From DATAXP01 sp963708675 (GTDB taxonomy: Bacteria > Planctomycetota > Planctomycetia > Pirellulales > PNKZ01), in NCBI GenBank assembly GCA_963708675.1, contig CAVPTO010000003.1, forward strand, positions 3,968,001-4,032,000: DNA of 64,000 nt. Reading direction: 5' to 3'. This document shows, piece after piece, positions 26,744-35,062 of this stretch (its first letter is position 1; every line of letters begins with the position of its first letter). A program made the translations under genes and the position numbers. A model generated the notes under the pieces. It saw only the letters and a list, made by a program, of their open reading frames with translations, was not told where the DNA came from and made no database searches.

Positions 26744-28483
26744 TCAACTCTCCACGCTCTCACCGGCGCGGCCGGTTGCGGCGTCAAACTCGTACAGTGC
26801 TGGCACCAACATCGCCGCCACGGCGAACCCGTAGGCGCTGGCGACCGCGAGAAACACCGCCATCGAGTGTCCGAGCAGAAAGCTCGTTAGCGCGTAGAAC
26901 GTGGCGATCGGACAATAGAACGCCGCGGCAAACACGGCGGCCGAAGGGTTGCGTGCCCCCAGTGCCGCGTACAACGCCGCGCCGCCGCCGACCATCGTCG
27001 CCAAAAACGGCTGTAGCTGAAACGCGAACGAGCCACTGAACGCGACGAGGATGCGTATCGTCGTCGCGATGCCGACGGCGAGAAACACGACCGTCGCCAG
27101 GCTCACAACGATCGCCATGCGTGTGCGAACGTAGCGTAGCCCGCAGTGGAAGCCGAGCACGACGGAGAACGCGCTCAACACCAGCCATCCCGCGACGAGA
27201 TACACGGCGCTCTCCGCCGAAACGCGACCGGCAGACGCCATGATGCCGATGAGGAGCACCGGCAACAGCACCGCCTCCTTCGTGTTCCACAACGCTCCGC
27301 CGAGCTTGCCGAGGATGAACTCCTTGCTCGTCAACTGCGTGACCAAAAGCAGATCAAGCGTTTGAGCGTCGCGCTCGCTGGTCATGCCGGTCACCGCCTG
27401 CGCGTTGATCAACAACAAGCTGACGAGCACCAGCGGAGCAAGCGGAAGCGCGACGTCGATGCGCGATACGCCGGTCGATGCGACCATGCCGCTGGCCGCC
27501 ACTGCCGAGAGGGCGAAGATCGCGACGTACAACAGTCGCAATAACAACACATGTCGCCCGTACGCCCAGGTGCGCATCTCGCGCCACAAGATGGGGTTGT
27601 CCCACACTGCGCGTGCTTGGCTCGTCGGCGTTTCATGCGTCGCCACATGGTCGGCCGTCTCGTCGACAATCTCCGCCTTCTCTTTTACAACCGGCGACGT
27701 AGCCCACACTCGCACGCGCCATGCCGCCACGCCCACGGCGATGATCGAAGTCGCGACGGCGAACAGACAAAAACCCACAGGGCCTGACAACTCGTGAGCG
27801 CTCGCATCGATCGGCGTTAACGGTCGAGCAGCCGACTGCAATGCGTGCCAAGGGCTGAACACGCCCGCCATGCGTGCCGCCCCGCCAAACACGCTCGCCA
27901 TTCGCGACGCGACTTCCCAATACAGCGTCCATACCAACAGAACGACACCGGTCAGCGCGAGCGTCTGAAAAGTCTTCTCGCGCCAAAAGCCGAGCACCGT
28001 TCCACAGGCGGCACACAGCACGAGCGTCGCCGCCGTCACCATTTGCGATTGCGCAACCTGGTCGAGTCCCACGCCACCGAGCAGCGTGCAGAGCATGAGC
28101 ATCGGCACGGCCGACATCCATAGCGACGCGACGACCACCACACTGCCAAGCCATTTCCCCATCACGAGCTCGAAGTTCGTCATCCGCGTCGTGAGCAACA
28201 GCACCAACGTCTTGCGGTCTTTTTCATGGGCCACGGCGAGCGCCGACCAAACCGCCGCCCCGAATCCGACAACCATGAGTTGCACGACGATCAGAATCTG
28301 AAAGACGGCAGAGCCGAACCGTGCGAGCTCGCCGACGCCACGCACTTGTTGCGTCCCCGTGAGCATCTGCCACGCCGTGCTCACGACGAGAATCAACATG
28401 CCGACATACGCCGTGCGCAGCACGTGCAGACGGCTGCGTCTGGCCGCGGTAACAAGTTCGCGTGTGAAAATCGGACCAAGCAT
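26744..28483 (-). CDS. ABC-2 type transporter permease
   Basis: A 579-residue integral membrane protein with about twelve hydrophobic segments in two similar halves. Each half opens with a short basic N-terminal stretch: ILWREMRTWAYGRHVLLLRL in the second, FTRELVTAARRSRLHVLRTA in the first. The motif EKDRKTLVLLLTTRMTNFEL, with its echo TSERDAQTLDLLLVTQLTSK, is typical of ABC-2/GldF-like permeases. So this is an internally duplicated permease that needs an ATPase encoded elsewhere, or the LolD-type one upstream. It follows the FtsX-type permease after 68 bases on the same strand, so the genes may form one exporter locus. Substrate unknown. Confidence 0.85.
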   Translation of the reverse strand: MLGPIFTRELVTAARRSRLHVLRTAYVGMLILVVSTAWQMLTGTQQVRGVGELARFGSAVFQILIVVQLMVVGFGAAVWSALAVAHEKDRKTLVLLLTTRMTNFELVMGKWLGSVVVVASLWMSAVPMLMLCTLLGGVGLDQVAQSQMVTAATLVLCAACGTVLGFWREKTFQTLALTGVVLLVWTLYWEVASRMASVFGGAARMAGVFSPWHALQSAARPLTPIDASAHELSGPVGFCLFAVATSIIAVGVAAWRVRVWATSPVVKEKAEIVDETADHVATHETPTSQARAVWDNPILWREMRTWAYGRHVLLLRLLYVAIFALSAVAASGMVASTGVSRIDVALPLAPLVLVSLLLINAQAVTGMTSERDAQTLDLLLVTQLTSKEFILGKLGGALWNTKEAVLLPVLLIGIMASAGRVSAESAVYLVAGWLVLSAFSVVLGFHCGLRYVRTRMAIVVSLATVVFLAVGIATTIRILVAFSGSFAFQLQPFLATMVGGGAALYAALGARNPSAAVFAAAFYCPIATFYALTSFLLGHSMAVFLAVASAYGFAVAAMLVPALYEFDAATGRAGESVES

Positions 28484-28526
28484 TTGAGTAATGGGCTGAG
28501 GGCACTAGGAAAATGCGCGAACACAC

Positions 28527-28544
28527 CGCTTGCGGTTTCGCGCG
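28527..28544 (+). repeat. Copy of the dispersed CGCTTGCGGTTTCGCG motif
   Basis: CGCTTGCGGTTTCGCGCG lies in the 68-base gap between the two permease genes. It is identical over 18 bases to the copy at 3872-3889. Confidence 0.75.
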
Positions 28545-28551
28545 TTTACGT

Positions 28552-31500
28552 TCATTCCGCCTTGAGCGCCTCCATAATCGGTGCACGCATCGCCCATCGC
28601 ACGGCAATCAATCCGACCAACATCCCAACGACAATGACCGTCACGATTGTCCCAGCGGCGCTCGCCCACGGAATCCCCGCCTCGCTCGCTCCGTGAAGAT
28701 GCGGCGCCAGCGCCACCACGGCCGCGAGCGCCTCGATCGCCAATCCGCCCACGAGCAGCACCATGTTCTCCAGCAGCACCAACATGCCGAGCGTTGCACG
28801 CCGGAAACCGACGGCACGCAGTAGTGCCAACTCGCCGCGGCGCTCGAGCGCGTTGCGCATCGTGACGGTCGCCAGGCCGAACGTCCCGAGCAGTAGCCCC
28901 AACCCGCCGAGGCTTTGGAACGTTTCGAGATACGTGTTCTGGACCGCAAGATAACCTGCCAGGCGATCGCTGGCCCGCTGGGTGTCGAAACCGTAATCGC
29001 CGAGCACGCGATCGAGCGTCGTTCGCACGGCCATCGCGTCGCTCGGCTTGGCGTCGATCAGAAAGAAGCGAAAGCCGCTCACGTCGGGAAAGTGTTCGAG
29101 AAACGCACGCTCCGAAATGAGCAGCGAGCCCTGAAACACGCTGTTCTGCAACAACCCGACGACGCGAAGTTTCAGCGGCCGACCGCGTCCGTCCTCGATC
29201 TCGTATACATCACCGGGCTTGCCGCTGAGATGCAGGCTGTACATCGCCGTCGCGAAGTCGAGCACCACGGGCACGCCGTCATCGCTGGGGCCGTCGAGCA
29301 GCTTCCACGGGTTCTTTTCTTCGTCGAGCGTCGCAGCCCATGCGAATCCGTCGCGATCGATCATCGCCTCAGGCACGCCGAGCACGCGCGGCTGCTGCGT
29401 CTGGTAAAGATTCAAGCAGCTCGCGTCGTCACCTGCCTGCACGCGCAGCGGATAGAACTTCGCATCGGCATGCGCAATCGTATCGTCGTCCTTCTTGCTG
29501 AACGCGAGATCGAAGCGACCGTCGTCGCTGTTCAGATCCTGAAAGATTGGCTGATCGCTTTCGGCGACGAGCGTGAAACCGCCGGTCCCCGTGTTCTTGT
29601 TCGTGTCCGATGCCGGCGGCTGCAAATGGAACGCACCGATCGCAAGGATGATGAAGCTGGCCGAAGCGACGAGGCCCACGGTCAGCGTGCTTCGCGAAGG
29701 ATTGCGAGCGGCATTGCGCATCGCCAGTCGCGCCAGTGCACCACCGCCGGAAGAGACGATCGCCCCGATCGAAGCGCCGCGCAGTCGCGACCACAGCCAT
29801 GCCAGCGCTGCCGTCAACACGAGTGCTCCCGCGCCGAAGAACGAGCCCGCCTGCGCCTCGCCCGACAGGTTCGTGCCTGCGACCGACACGCCAATCGCCA
29901 GCAACACCGCAACGATCGCAACGATACGGCTAACACGAGGTCGCGATCGCATCAGAGCTGTCGACTCGCCCGTCTCGCCTGCCAACAGTCGTCGCAATGC
30001 CACGTGACGCATCTGCCGCAATCCCCACACGATCGCCACGATGGCCGCGATGAGGCCGCATCCGTAACCGATCGCGAAGCTAGGCCACGTCGCGTGTAAT
30101 CGCAGGAAAGGCGTCGTCACCGCCGCCACCCACCATGACCGCAGGCCCGCGACCATCAGCCATGCGTAACCGACGCCGACCGCGAGTCCGACGACGCTCG
30201 CCATTGCTGCGACGAGCACTCCTTCGGTCAACAACAGTCGGCGCACCGCACGTGCACTGAAGCCGACAGCGCGCAGGATTCCGACCTCTTGCGCACGTCG
30301 CTCGATGTTCAGGCGGAACAGCAACATCACGAGCATCACCGCCGCCGCGATGATGAACATGCTGAACCCGAGGAACAGAAGGCTAAACGGCGTTGTACCC
30401 GATGAGGCCGCGAGGCTTTGTGCTTTCACCGGTTGAACCGCGAAACCGCAAGCGATGGGGTCAGGTCGCCACTCCGCCGCCCGCTTCGCTGCCTCCGCGG
30501 CATCCACCGCTTCGCCTCTTCGCGGTGTCACCCGAATGCTCGTCGTATCCCCGAACCGGCTCCCAAAAAGTTTTCGTCCCGTCGCGAGATTCACGAATGC
30601 CTTGGGCGTCGCTCGATGCTCGTCCCAATAGTCCTCGTCTTTCTTCCTCACTCGCGACGAATCGAATGGGAAGGGCGGGTTCCAATCCGCGATCGACACC
30701 TGATCGGTCACGCCTGGCAAGGTCGGCGTGAGCTTTGGATCGGCCGCGAGGCCTTCGAGAGCACAGATCGCGCGAAGCGTGAAGGTTGTCGTGCGTTCGA
30801 GTGCCGCGCCATGCGTGCTCTCGGGCAAGAAGTACGTGACGGCAATCGCGTCGCCGACCTTCGCCTCCAAATCGTCCGCAGCCCACGAGCTCAGCACGAT
30901 CTCGCCGTCTTTGAGCGGTTCGATCGTTTCGCCTTCCGGCGTGCGCCACGGCCCCAGGGGTGGCGACGTTGCAAAGTCGATGGCCGCGATCGTCGAGTAA
31001 GGCGCCTCGCGATCGCCGTCGGCGATGGTGTTCGCGAGATACGTGAACACAGGTTGGGCGCCTTGCGAGCCGAAGGCCTTCATCGCGGAGCGCTCGGCCT
31101 CAGCGTCGAGCAACATGCGATCGCTCGTGAGATCGAAGTAGCCATGCTCATCGGCCTCGACATGCAGACCGAAATCATCGAGCGTCGGATGGAGCATCGC
31201 CTGCAAGCGATGTCCATCGGTGACGTCGTTGGCCGTGACGAGGATGGCGTTGACACGATCCGTCTGCCGCAGTGCCTGTTGCATCGTCGCAAGATTCACG
31301 AAGGCGTTGCGCGTCGCGGCCTGGTTTGGCCGTAGGTTGAAACTGCCGAGCCCCTTCGACGGAATAATGGCCGTGACTTTAACGCGGCGCGTGGTGACGG
31401 TCTCGGTTTTGCGCCCGAGAGCGCTGTCGCGCGGGATCTCGCTCGGCGCAGGGAGGCGAAGCAGCACGTCTTGCCCGACGCGAACGCCCAACTCGTCGGC

Positions 31501-31929
31501 CGTCGTTTGATTGAGCGTGACTTCGTCCGGTTTTGGAACCTCGAGATCGCCCAGTCGCTGATCGAGCGCGAGCACCGTGACGTGGTTCGCGCGTGCTTTC
31601 GTATCCGGCTGCGACAGGCTCGCTTCGAGCAGAATTGCCGGAATCGCGGCGGTGTAATACTTCGCGAAGTCGGGCGAGGCGGTCAACTCGTTGGCCAGTT
31701 TCGTTCGAAACATACGATCGGTCACGAGCACGTCGTCGATCGGTCCTAGCCGATCGAGCGCCAGATCGCGAAGGCTGCCGCGCACCGAGTCGCCGACTAC
31801 CAGCGCGCCAGTGAGCACCGCGGTCCCCGCCACCACGCCGAGCGCCAAGGCGAGATTCATTCGCCAGTGATAGGTCAAGCTTTCGACGAGCAGTCGCCGC
31901 AGGCTGTTGGAAGCGCGGGGCGGCGTCAT
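28552..31929 (-). CDS. FtsX/MacB-type ABC transporter permease
   Basis: A large permease of 1125 residues. The first membrane helix is near 20-45 (LALGVVAGTAVLTGALVVGD) and begins a MacB-like periplasmic domain of about 450 residues. The first FtsX domain follows (LFLGFSMFIIAAAVMLVMLL, then RRAQEVGILRAVGFSARAVR). Further membrane helices lead to a second periplasmic region and a second FtsX domain (LLLGTFGLATVTMRNALERR, GELALLRAVGFRRATLGMLV). Two FtsX units mark the long COG0577 type that works as its own pseudo-dimer. Its start overlaps the stop of the ATPase gene by four bases (ATGA), so they are coupled. Likely exports or extracts lipids, lipoproteins or peptides. Confidence 0.92.
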   Translation of the reverse strand: MTPPRASNSLRRLLVESLTYHWRMNLALALGVVAGTAVLTGALVVGDSVRGSLRDLALDRLGPIDDVLVTDRMFRTKLANELTASPDFAKYYTAAIPAILLEASLSQPDTKARANHVTVLALDQRLGDLEVPKPDEVTLNQTTADELGVRVGQDVLLRLPAPSEIPRDSALGRKTETVTTRRVKVTAIIPSKGLGSFNLRPNQAATRNAFVNLATMQQALRQTDRVNAILVTANDVTDGHRLQAMLHPTLDDFGLHVEADEHGYFDLTSDRMLLDAEAERSAMKAFGSQGAQPVFTYLANTIADGDREAPYSTIAAIDFATSPPLGPWRTPEGETIEPLKDGEIVLSSWAADDLEAKVGDAIAVTYFLPESTHGAALERTTTFTLRAICALEGLAADPKLTPTLPGVTDQVSIADWNPPFPFDSSRVRKKDEDYWDEHRATPKAFVNLATGRKLFGSRFGDTTSIRVTPRRGEAVDAAEAAKRAAEWRPDPIACGFAVQPVKAQSLAASSGTTPFSLLFLGFSMFIIAAAVMLVMLLFRLNIERRAQEVGILRAVGFSARAVRRLLLTEGVLVAAMASVVGLAVGVGYAWLMVAGLRSWWVAAVTTPFLRLHATWPSFAIGYGCGLIAAIVAIVWGLRQMRHVALRRLLAGETGESTALMRSRPRVSRIVAIVAVLLAIGVSVAGTNLSGEAQAGSFFGAGALVLTAALAWLWSRLRGASIGAIVSSGGGALARLAMRNAARNPSRSTLTVGLVASASFIILAIGAFHLQPPASDTNKNTGTGGFTLVAESDQPIFQDLNSDDGRFDLAFSKKDDDTIAHADAKFYPLRVQAGDDASCLNLYQTQQPRVLGVPEAMIDRDGFAWAATLDEEKNPWKLLDGPSDDGVPVVLDFATAMYSLHLSGKPGDVYEIEDGRGRPLKLRVVGLLQNSVFQGSLLISERAFLEHFPDVSGFRFFLIDAKPSDAMAVRTTLDRVLGDYGFDTQRASDRLAGYLAVQNTYLETFQSLGGLGLLLGTFGLATVTMRNALERRGELALLRAVGFRRATLGMLVLLENMVLLVGGLAIEALAAVVALAPHLHGASEAGIPWASAAGTIVTVIVVGMLVGLIAVRWAMRAPIMEALKAE

Positions 31930-32612
31930 ATGGCTTCCTTGAACGCGACAAGTCGCCCTTCGTCGATTTCAACCGAGCGTTGGAATCGCCGCGCGAGTTC
32001 GAGGCTGTGCGTGACGGCGATGAGCATGGTTTGCTCCTCGCGTTGCAACTCGAGCAGCAAGTCGGCGATCGTCGCAGCGGTCGTTCGGTCGAGATTCCCC
32101 GTCGGTTCGTCGGCCAACAGCAGCCGCGGCGATTGAATGAGCGCGCGAGCGATCGCGACGCGTTGTCGCTCGCCACCCGAAAGTTCCGCCGGCCGGTGGT
32201 CGAGTCGTCCCGAGAGGCCGACGCGTTCGAGTAGTGTCATCGCTCGCGATTGCACATTCGCATCGGGATGGCTGCTGGCCAGCGTCGGAATGAGCACGTT
32301 CTCGAGCACCGAACACTGCGGCAGCAGATGATGGTCTTGAAACACGAAGCCGATCGAGCGGTTGCGAAACTCTGCGAGTCGCCGCTCGTCGAGCTTGGTG
32401 GCGTCGACATTGTCGAGCACGATGCGTCCACTGCTGGCGGTATCGAGTGTGCCGATGATTTGCAGCAGCGTGCTCTTGCCCGACCCGCTGGGGCCGAGGA
32501 TGGCGAGGTTCTCGCCTCGCGAAAGTTCGAGCGAGCAGCCGCGCAGCACGCTTAGCGGTTGGCCGCGAGTCGCGTATTCTTTCGTGATGTTTTCGACGAT
32601 GAGGTCGGGCAT
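31926..32612 (-). CDS. LolD/MacB-type ABC transporter ATP-binding protein
   Basis: A 228-residue ATPase that powers the FtsX-type permease downstream. Walker A is GPSGSGKST (40-48), the signature LSGGERQRVAIARAL begins at 144, Walker B LLLADEPTG is near 164-172, and the H-loop is H202 in IAVTHSLEL. The FVFQDHHLLPQCSVLENVLI Q-loop region is the classic LolD/MacB/FtsE pattern. Overlap of four bases with the permease gene fixes the pairing. A 98-base inverted repeat lies just upstream of the start, and the toroid-fold gene follows beyond it. Confidence 0.94.
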   Translation of the reverse strand: MPDLIVENITKEYATRGQPLSVLRGCSLELSRGENLAILGPSGSGKSTLLQIIGTLDTASSGRIVLDNVDATKLDERRLAEFRNRSIGFVFQDHHLLPQCSVLENVLIPTLASSHPDANVQSRAMTLLERVGLSGRLDHRPAELSGGERQRVAIARALIQSPRLLLADEPTGNLDRTTAATIADLLLELQREEQTMLIAVTHSLELARRFQRSVEIDEGRLVAFKEAI

Positions 32613-32620
32613 GTTTGAAC

Positions 32621-32718
32621 TCCCTCTCCCCTTGCGGGAGAGGGCCGGGGTGAGGGGTTGGGAAGCGTGTACCCGCGTCGCCCCCTCACCCTAACCCTCT
32701 CCCGCAAGGGGAGAGGGG
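32621..32718. repeat. Long imperfect inverted repeat, CCCTCTCC...GGGAGAGGG family
   Basis: Arms 32621-32657 and 32681-32718 pair over about 36 bases with few mismatches. Each arm also contains its own small CTCTCCCC/GGGGAGAG hairpin. It lies between the toroid protein stop and the ATPase start, 8 bases from the ATPase ATG, so it could modulate translation or end the upstream transcript. Confidence 0.88.
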
Positions 32719-32753
32719 AACTGATGGTGAACCTTGTATTTAATCGGGACAAG

Positions 32754-33671
32754 TCATGCCGTGAGGGCCATCACCCCGAGACCGTAAAACGTGTATTCGA
32801 CATCAATGCCGTCGTCCCAGGCGGCGCCGCGGAAACCGCCGTCGCTTGATTCCAAGTCGCGAACATAACGGGAGGCCGCGGCGAGGTCCACCTCGTCGGA
32901 CGCGTCGAGATCGGCAAGCGACAACAACCCGGTGAACGTGCTCAGCACGTCGGCGATAGGAATGCGCGTGTTCGCACGCAGCCCGCCTTCGTCGTTTTGC
33001 ATGTCGGCAAGAAACTCGCGAGCCGAGATGCGGATGTCGTCGTCGAGCGCGTCGAGCAACTTCAGCAGACCAATGGCCGCCGCGGTCGGGTTCGTGCCGC
33101 TGCGTTGCATAGGGCCGATCTCGACATATCCGCCGTCGTCGCGCTGCCGTGAACGGACGAAGGCGACGAGCTTGTCGGGATCGGCAGTCGAGCGACCGAT
33201 CAATTCGTTGCACAACACCATGAGAAATGAGTAGTAAGTGCTACTCGATTGGCCGTCGTCGGTCTTCGCGTATCCGCCGTCACGGCGACGAAAACGTTCC
33301 AAGGCCGATGACACAGCGACACGCCACTCGGGTGATGCCTGCGCGAAGACATCGATTCCGGCCGCTTGCTCGATCAACATGCCGCTGTACATGAGCGACA
33401 GGAAGTCGATGATCGGCACCTGGGTCGTCATCTTTTGCTGCAAAAAGGTGGCGACCCGTTGGCCGACGTCGCCTTCGAGCCGACCGCAGAGCGCGAGCCC
33501 CCTCACGGCGAAGCCGGTGTAGTACAGATCGCTTCCCCCTTCGCGGCCGGCGAAGCCGCCATCGGGCAGTTGCCGCGCGACCAGAAAGTCGCCGTGACGC
33601 GAACGAACCTCGTCGTCGAGTTTGGCGAGTCCCGAAGCAAGTCGCCATGTCAGGTCTTCGAGGTAGGTCAT
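32754..33671 (-). CDS. Prenyltransferase/squalene-cyclase-fold protein, zinc ligands degenerate
   Basis: A 305-residue alpha/alpha-toroid made of repeats ending in DGG: LPDGGFAGREG (35-45), RDGGYAKTDDG (130-140), RDDGGYVEIG (177-186), NDEGGLRANT (226-235) and SDGGFRGAAW (276-285). The closest pattern is the Rab geranylgeranyl transferase beta subunit. By my alignment from memory to the rat enzyme, the zinc ligands Asp/Cys/His correspond to D241, L243 and Y293, so two of three are lost and prenyl-transfer chemistry is unlikely. No squalene-cyclase DxDD motif is visible. It lies upstream of the LolD-type ATPase on the same strand. A binding or scaffolding role is inferred. Confidence 0.82.
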   Translation of the reverse strand: MTYLEDLTWRLASGLAKLDDEVRSRHGDFLVARQLPDGGFAGREGGSDLYYTGFAVRGLALCGRLEGDVGQRVATFLQQKMTTQVPIIDFLSLMYSGMLIEQAAGIDVFAQASPEWRVAVSSALERFRRRDGGYAKTDDGQSSSTYYSFLMVLCNELIGRSTADPDKLVAFVRSRQRDDGGYVEIGPMQRSGTNPTAAAIGLLKLLDALDDDIRISAREFLADMQNDEGGLRANTRIPIADVLSTFTGLLSLADLDASDEVDLAAASRYVRDLESSDGGFRGAAWDDGIDVEYTFYGLGVMALTA

Positions 33672-33713
33672 ACTGCGATCATCGTTGGCATTACCAATTG
33701 CCGCAAGTCTCGT

Positions 33714-34775
33714 TTAACCGCGACGCGTAGCGAGCGCGTCTCCGGTTTCGTGCCCAACAGGCGGCATCAACCATCGCATCGCGGGGGCCGCGATGATTGA
33801 CGTGAGGAGCGCCATCACCACGAGCGCCACGTACGTGCGTTCGTCGAGCAGGCCTTGTTCGCGACCCAGCGCGGCAAGGATGATGCCCGTCGCGCCGCGA
33901 GCGTTCATGCCGAAGCCGACGGCCCACGACATCCGCCCATCCATGCCACCCAAGCGCGCGGCGGCTGCAGCGCTGAGAATCTTGCTCACGCAGGCGACGA
34001 CCAGTACGACGGCGACGAGGATCGCGTCGAAATTGGCGATGAAGTTCGACGTCAGGCCGAGCGAGACGAAGTACAGCGGTGCGAAGAAGCTCATCACGAA
34101 CTGATGCAGCACGTCGTACGCTTCGCCGCGTTCGTCGGTCGGTGGAGCGATGGCAAGACCCACGAGAAAAGGCCCGAGAAACGCGTGCAGCCCGAGCTTT
34201 TCGGACAACGCAGCCGCAACGAGCACGATCACGACGACCAACCCGATGAAGAGTTCGGTGCGCTGGAAGCGTCGCCGCAACCACGCAAGCAGCGGCGTCG
34301 CGATGAACTGGCCGAACACGAGCAAAGCCGCCATCAATCCCAACACCAACAGCGCGCCTTGCCAGAAGGAATGGGCGGCCATCGCTTCATCGCCTCCCAC
34401 CTCGGCGAACACGACGGGCAGCAACGACCAGGCGATCAAATCGTCGACAACGGTGGCCGTCATCACGACCGCGCCCATGTTGGTCTTGAGCAGCCCGAGG
34501 TCGAGCAAGATGCGGCCGAGCACGGGATTGGCGGAGTTCGCCATGCACGCGCCGACGAACAGCGCGAACGGTAGGGGATGGGCCGAGGCCTGTTCGCCCC
34601 AGAGAGTCGGAATCCAATACACGACTGCGGCGCCGATCGCCAGCGGCACCAGCGAACCGATCGTGCCAATCAATAGCGCCGTCACGCCGTGACGACGCAG
34701 CGCGCGCAGGTCGATTTCGAGCCCGACGAGAAACAGGAAGAGTAGGGCGCCGAGCTTGATGGTTGCGCCGCGCAA
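33714..34775 (-). CDS. CPA2 cation:proton antiporter, main part (frameshifted)
   Basis: Carries most of a Kef/CPA2-type Na+/H+ or K+/H+ exchanger. The frame begins LRGATIKLGALLFLFLVGLE (TTG 34775) and includes about ten membrane helices. The conserved SANPVLGRILLDLGLLKTN and VVDDLIAWSLL segments hold the transport Asp pair. SEKLGLHAFLGPFLVGLAIA belongs to the second inverted half. The last residues and the TAA stop lie within a dispersed repeat (33712-33745), so the natural C-terminus may be altered. A 69-codon N-terminal piece is in another frame (34777-34983); skipping one base at 34776 joins them into about 422 residues. Confidence 0.87.
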   Translation of the reverse strand: MRGATIKLGALLFLFLVGLEIDLRALRRHGVTALLIGTIGSLVPLAIGAAVVYWIPTLWGEQASAHPLPFALFVGACMANSANPVLGRILLDLGLLKTNMGAVVMTATVVDDLIAWSLLPVVFAEVGGDEAMAAHSFWQGALLVLGLMAALLVFGQFIATPLLAWLRRRFQRTELFIGLVVVIVLVAAALSEKLGLHAFLGPFLVGLAIAPPTDERGEAYDVLHQFVMSFFAPLYFVSLGLTSNFIANFDAILVAVVLVVACVSKILSAAAAARLGGMDGRMSWAVGFGMNARGATGIILAALGREQGLLDERTYVALVVMALLTSIIAAPAMRWLMPPVGHETGDALATRRG

Positions 34776-34776
34776 T

Positions 34777-34983
34777 GTTGACGGCCGGTGCAGCAGGAAA
34801 CAGCCACGCGTGCCATTCGGGGGCGAACGTGCCCAAGAGGGTCGGCCCCAGCACGACGCCGCCGATCATTTCGCCCAGCACGGACGGCTGATGAAACCTC
34901 GCGAACAGTTGCCCAAGTACGAGCGCGCATCCGAGCATGACCGCAAGCTGCAGCGCGAGCGCGACGAACTCATCGGGTGTCAT
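34777..34983 (-). CDS. CPA2 cation:proton antiporter, N-terminal piece (frameshifted)
   Basis: From ATG 34983 the frame reads MTPDEFVALALQLAVMLGCA, then LGQLFARFHQPSVLGEMIGG and VVLGPTLLGTFAPEWHAWLF, exactly the opening helices of CPA2 antiporters. After PAVN (34777) it departs into unrelated sequence and meets a stop only at 34387. One extra base at 34776 explains the break. It reads as the true gene start of the main antiporter entry. Confidence 0.82.
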
Positions 34984-34995
34984 GCGGGGCCGTCT

Positions 34996-35043
34996 GTTTA
35001 GCCGCGACGCGCAGCGAGCGCTCGCTGCGCGTCGCGGCTAAAC
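34996..35043. repeat. Perfect 48-base palindrome
   Basis: Bases 34996-35019 are exactly complementary to 35020-35043 with no loop. It starts GTTTAGCCGCGACGCG and ends CGTCGCGGCTAAAC. It lies between the antiporter start and the flavoprotein stop. Confidence 0.93.
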
Positions 35044-35062
35044 GTCGAATGTTTCAGGGATG

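Noticed and set aside
28915..30099. A 394-codon plus-strand frame opposite the FtsX permease
   Set aside because: Shadow of a 1125-residue permease with clear domains; product is Arg/His-rich.
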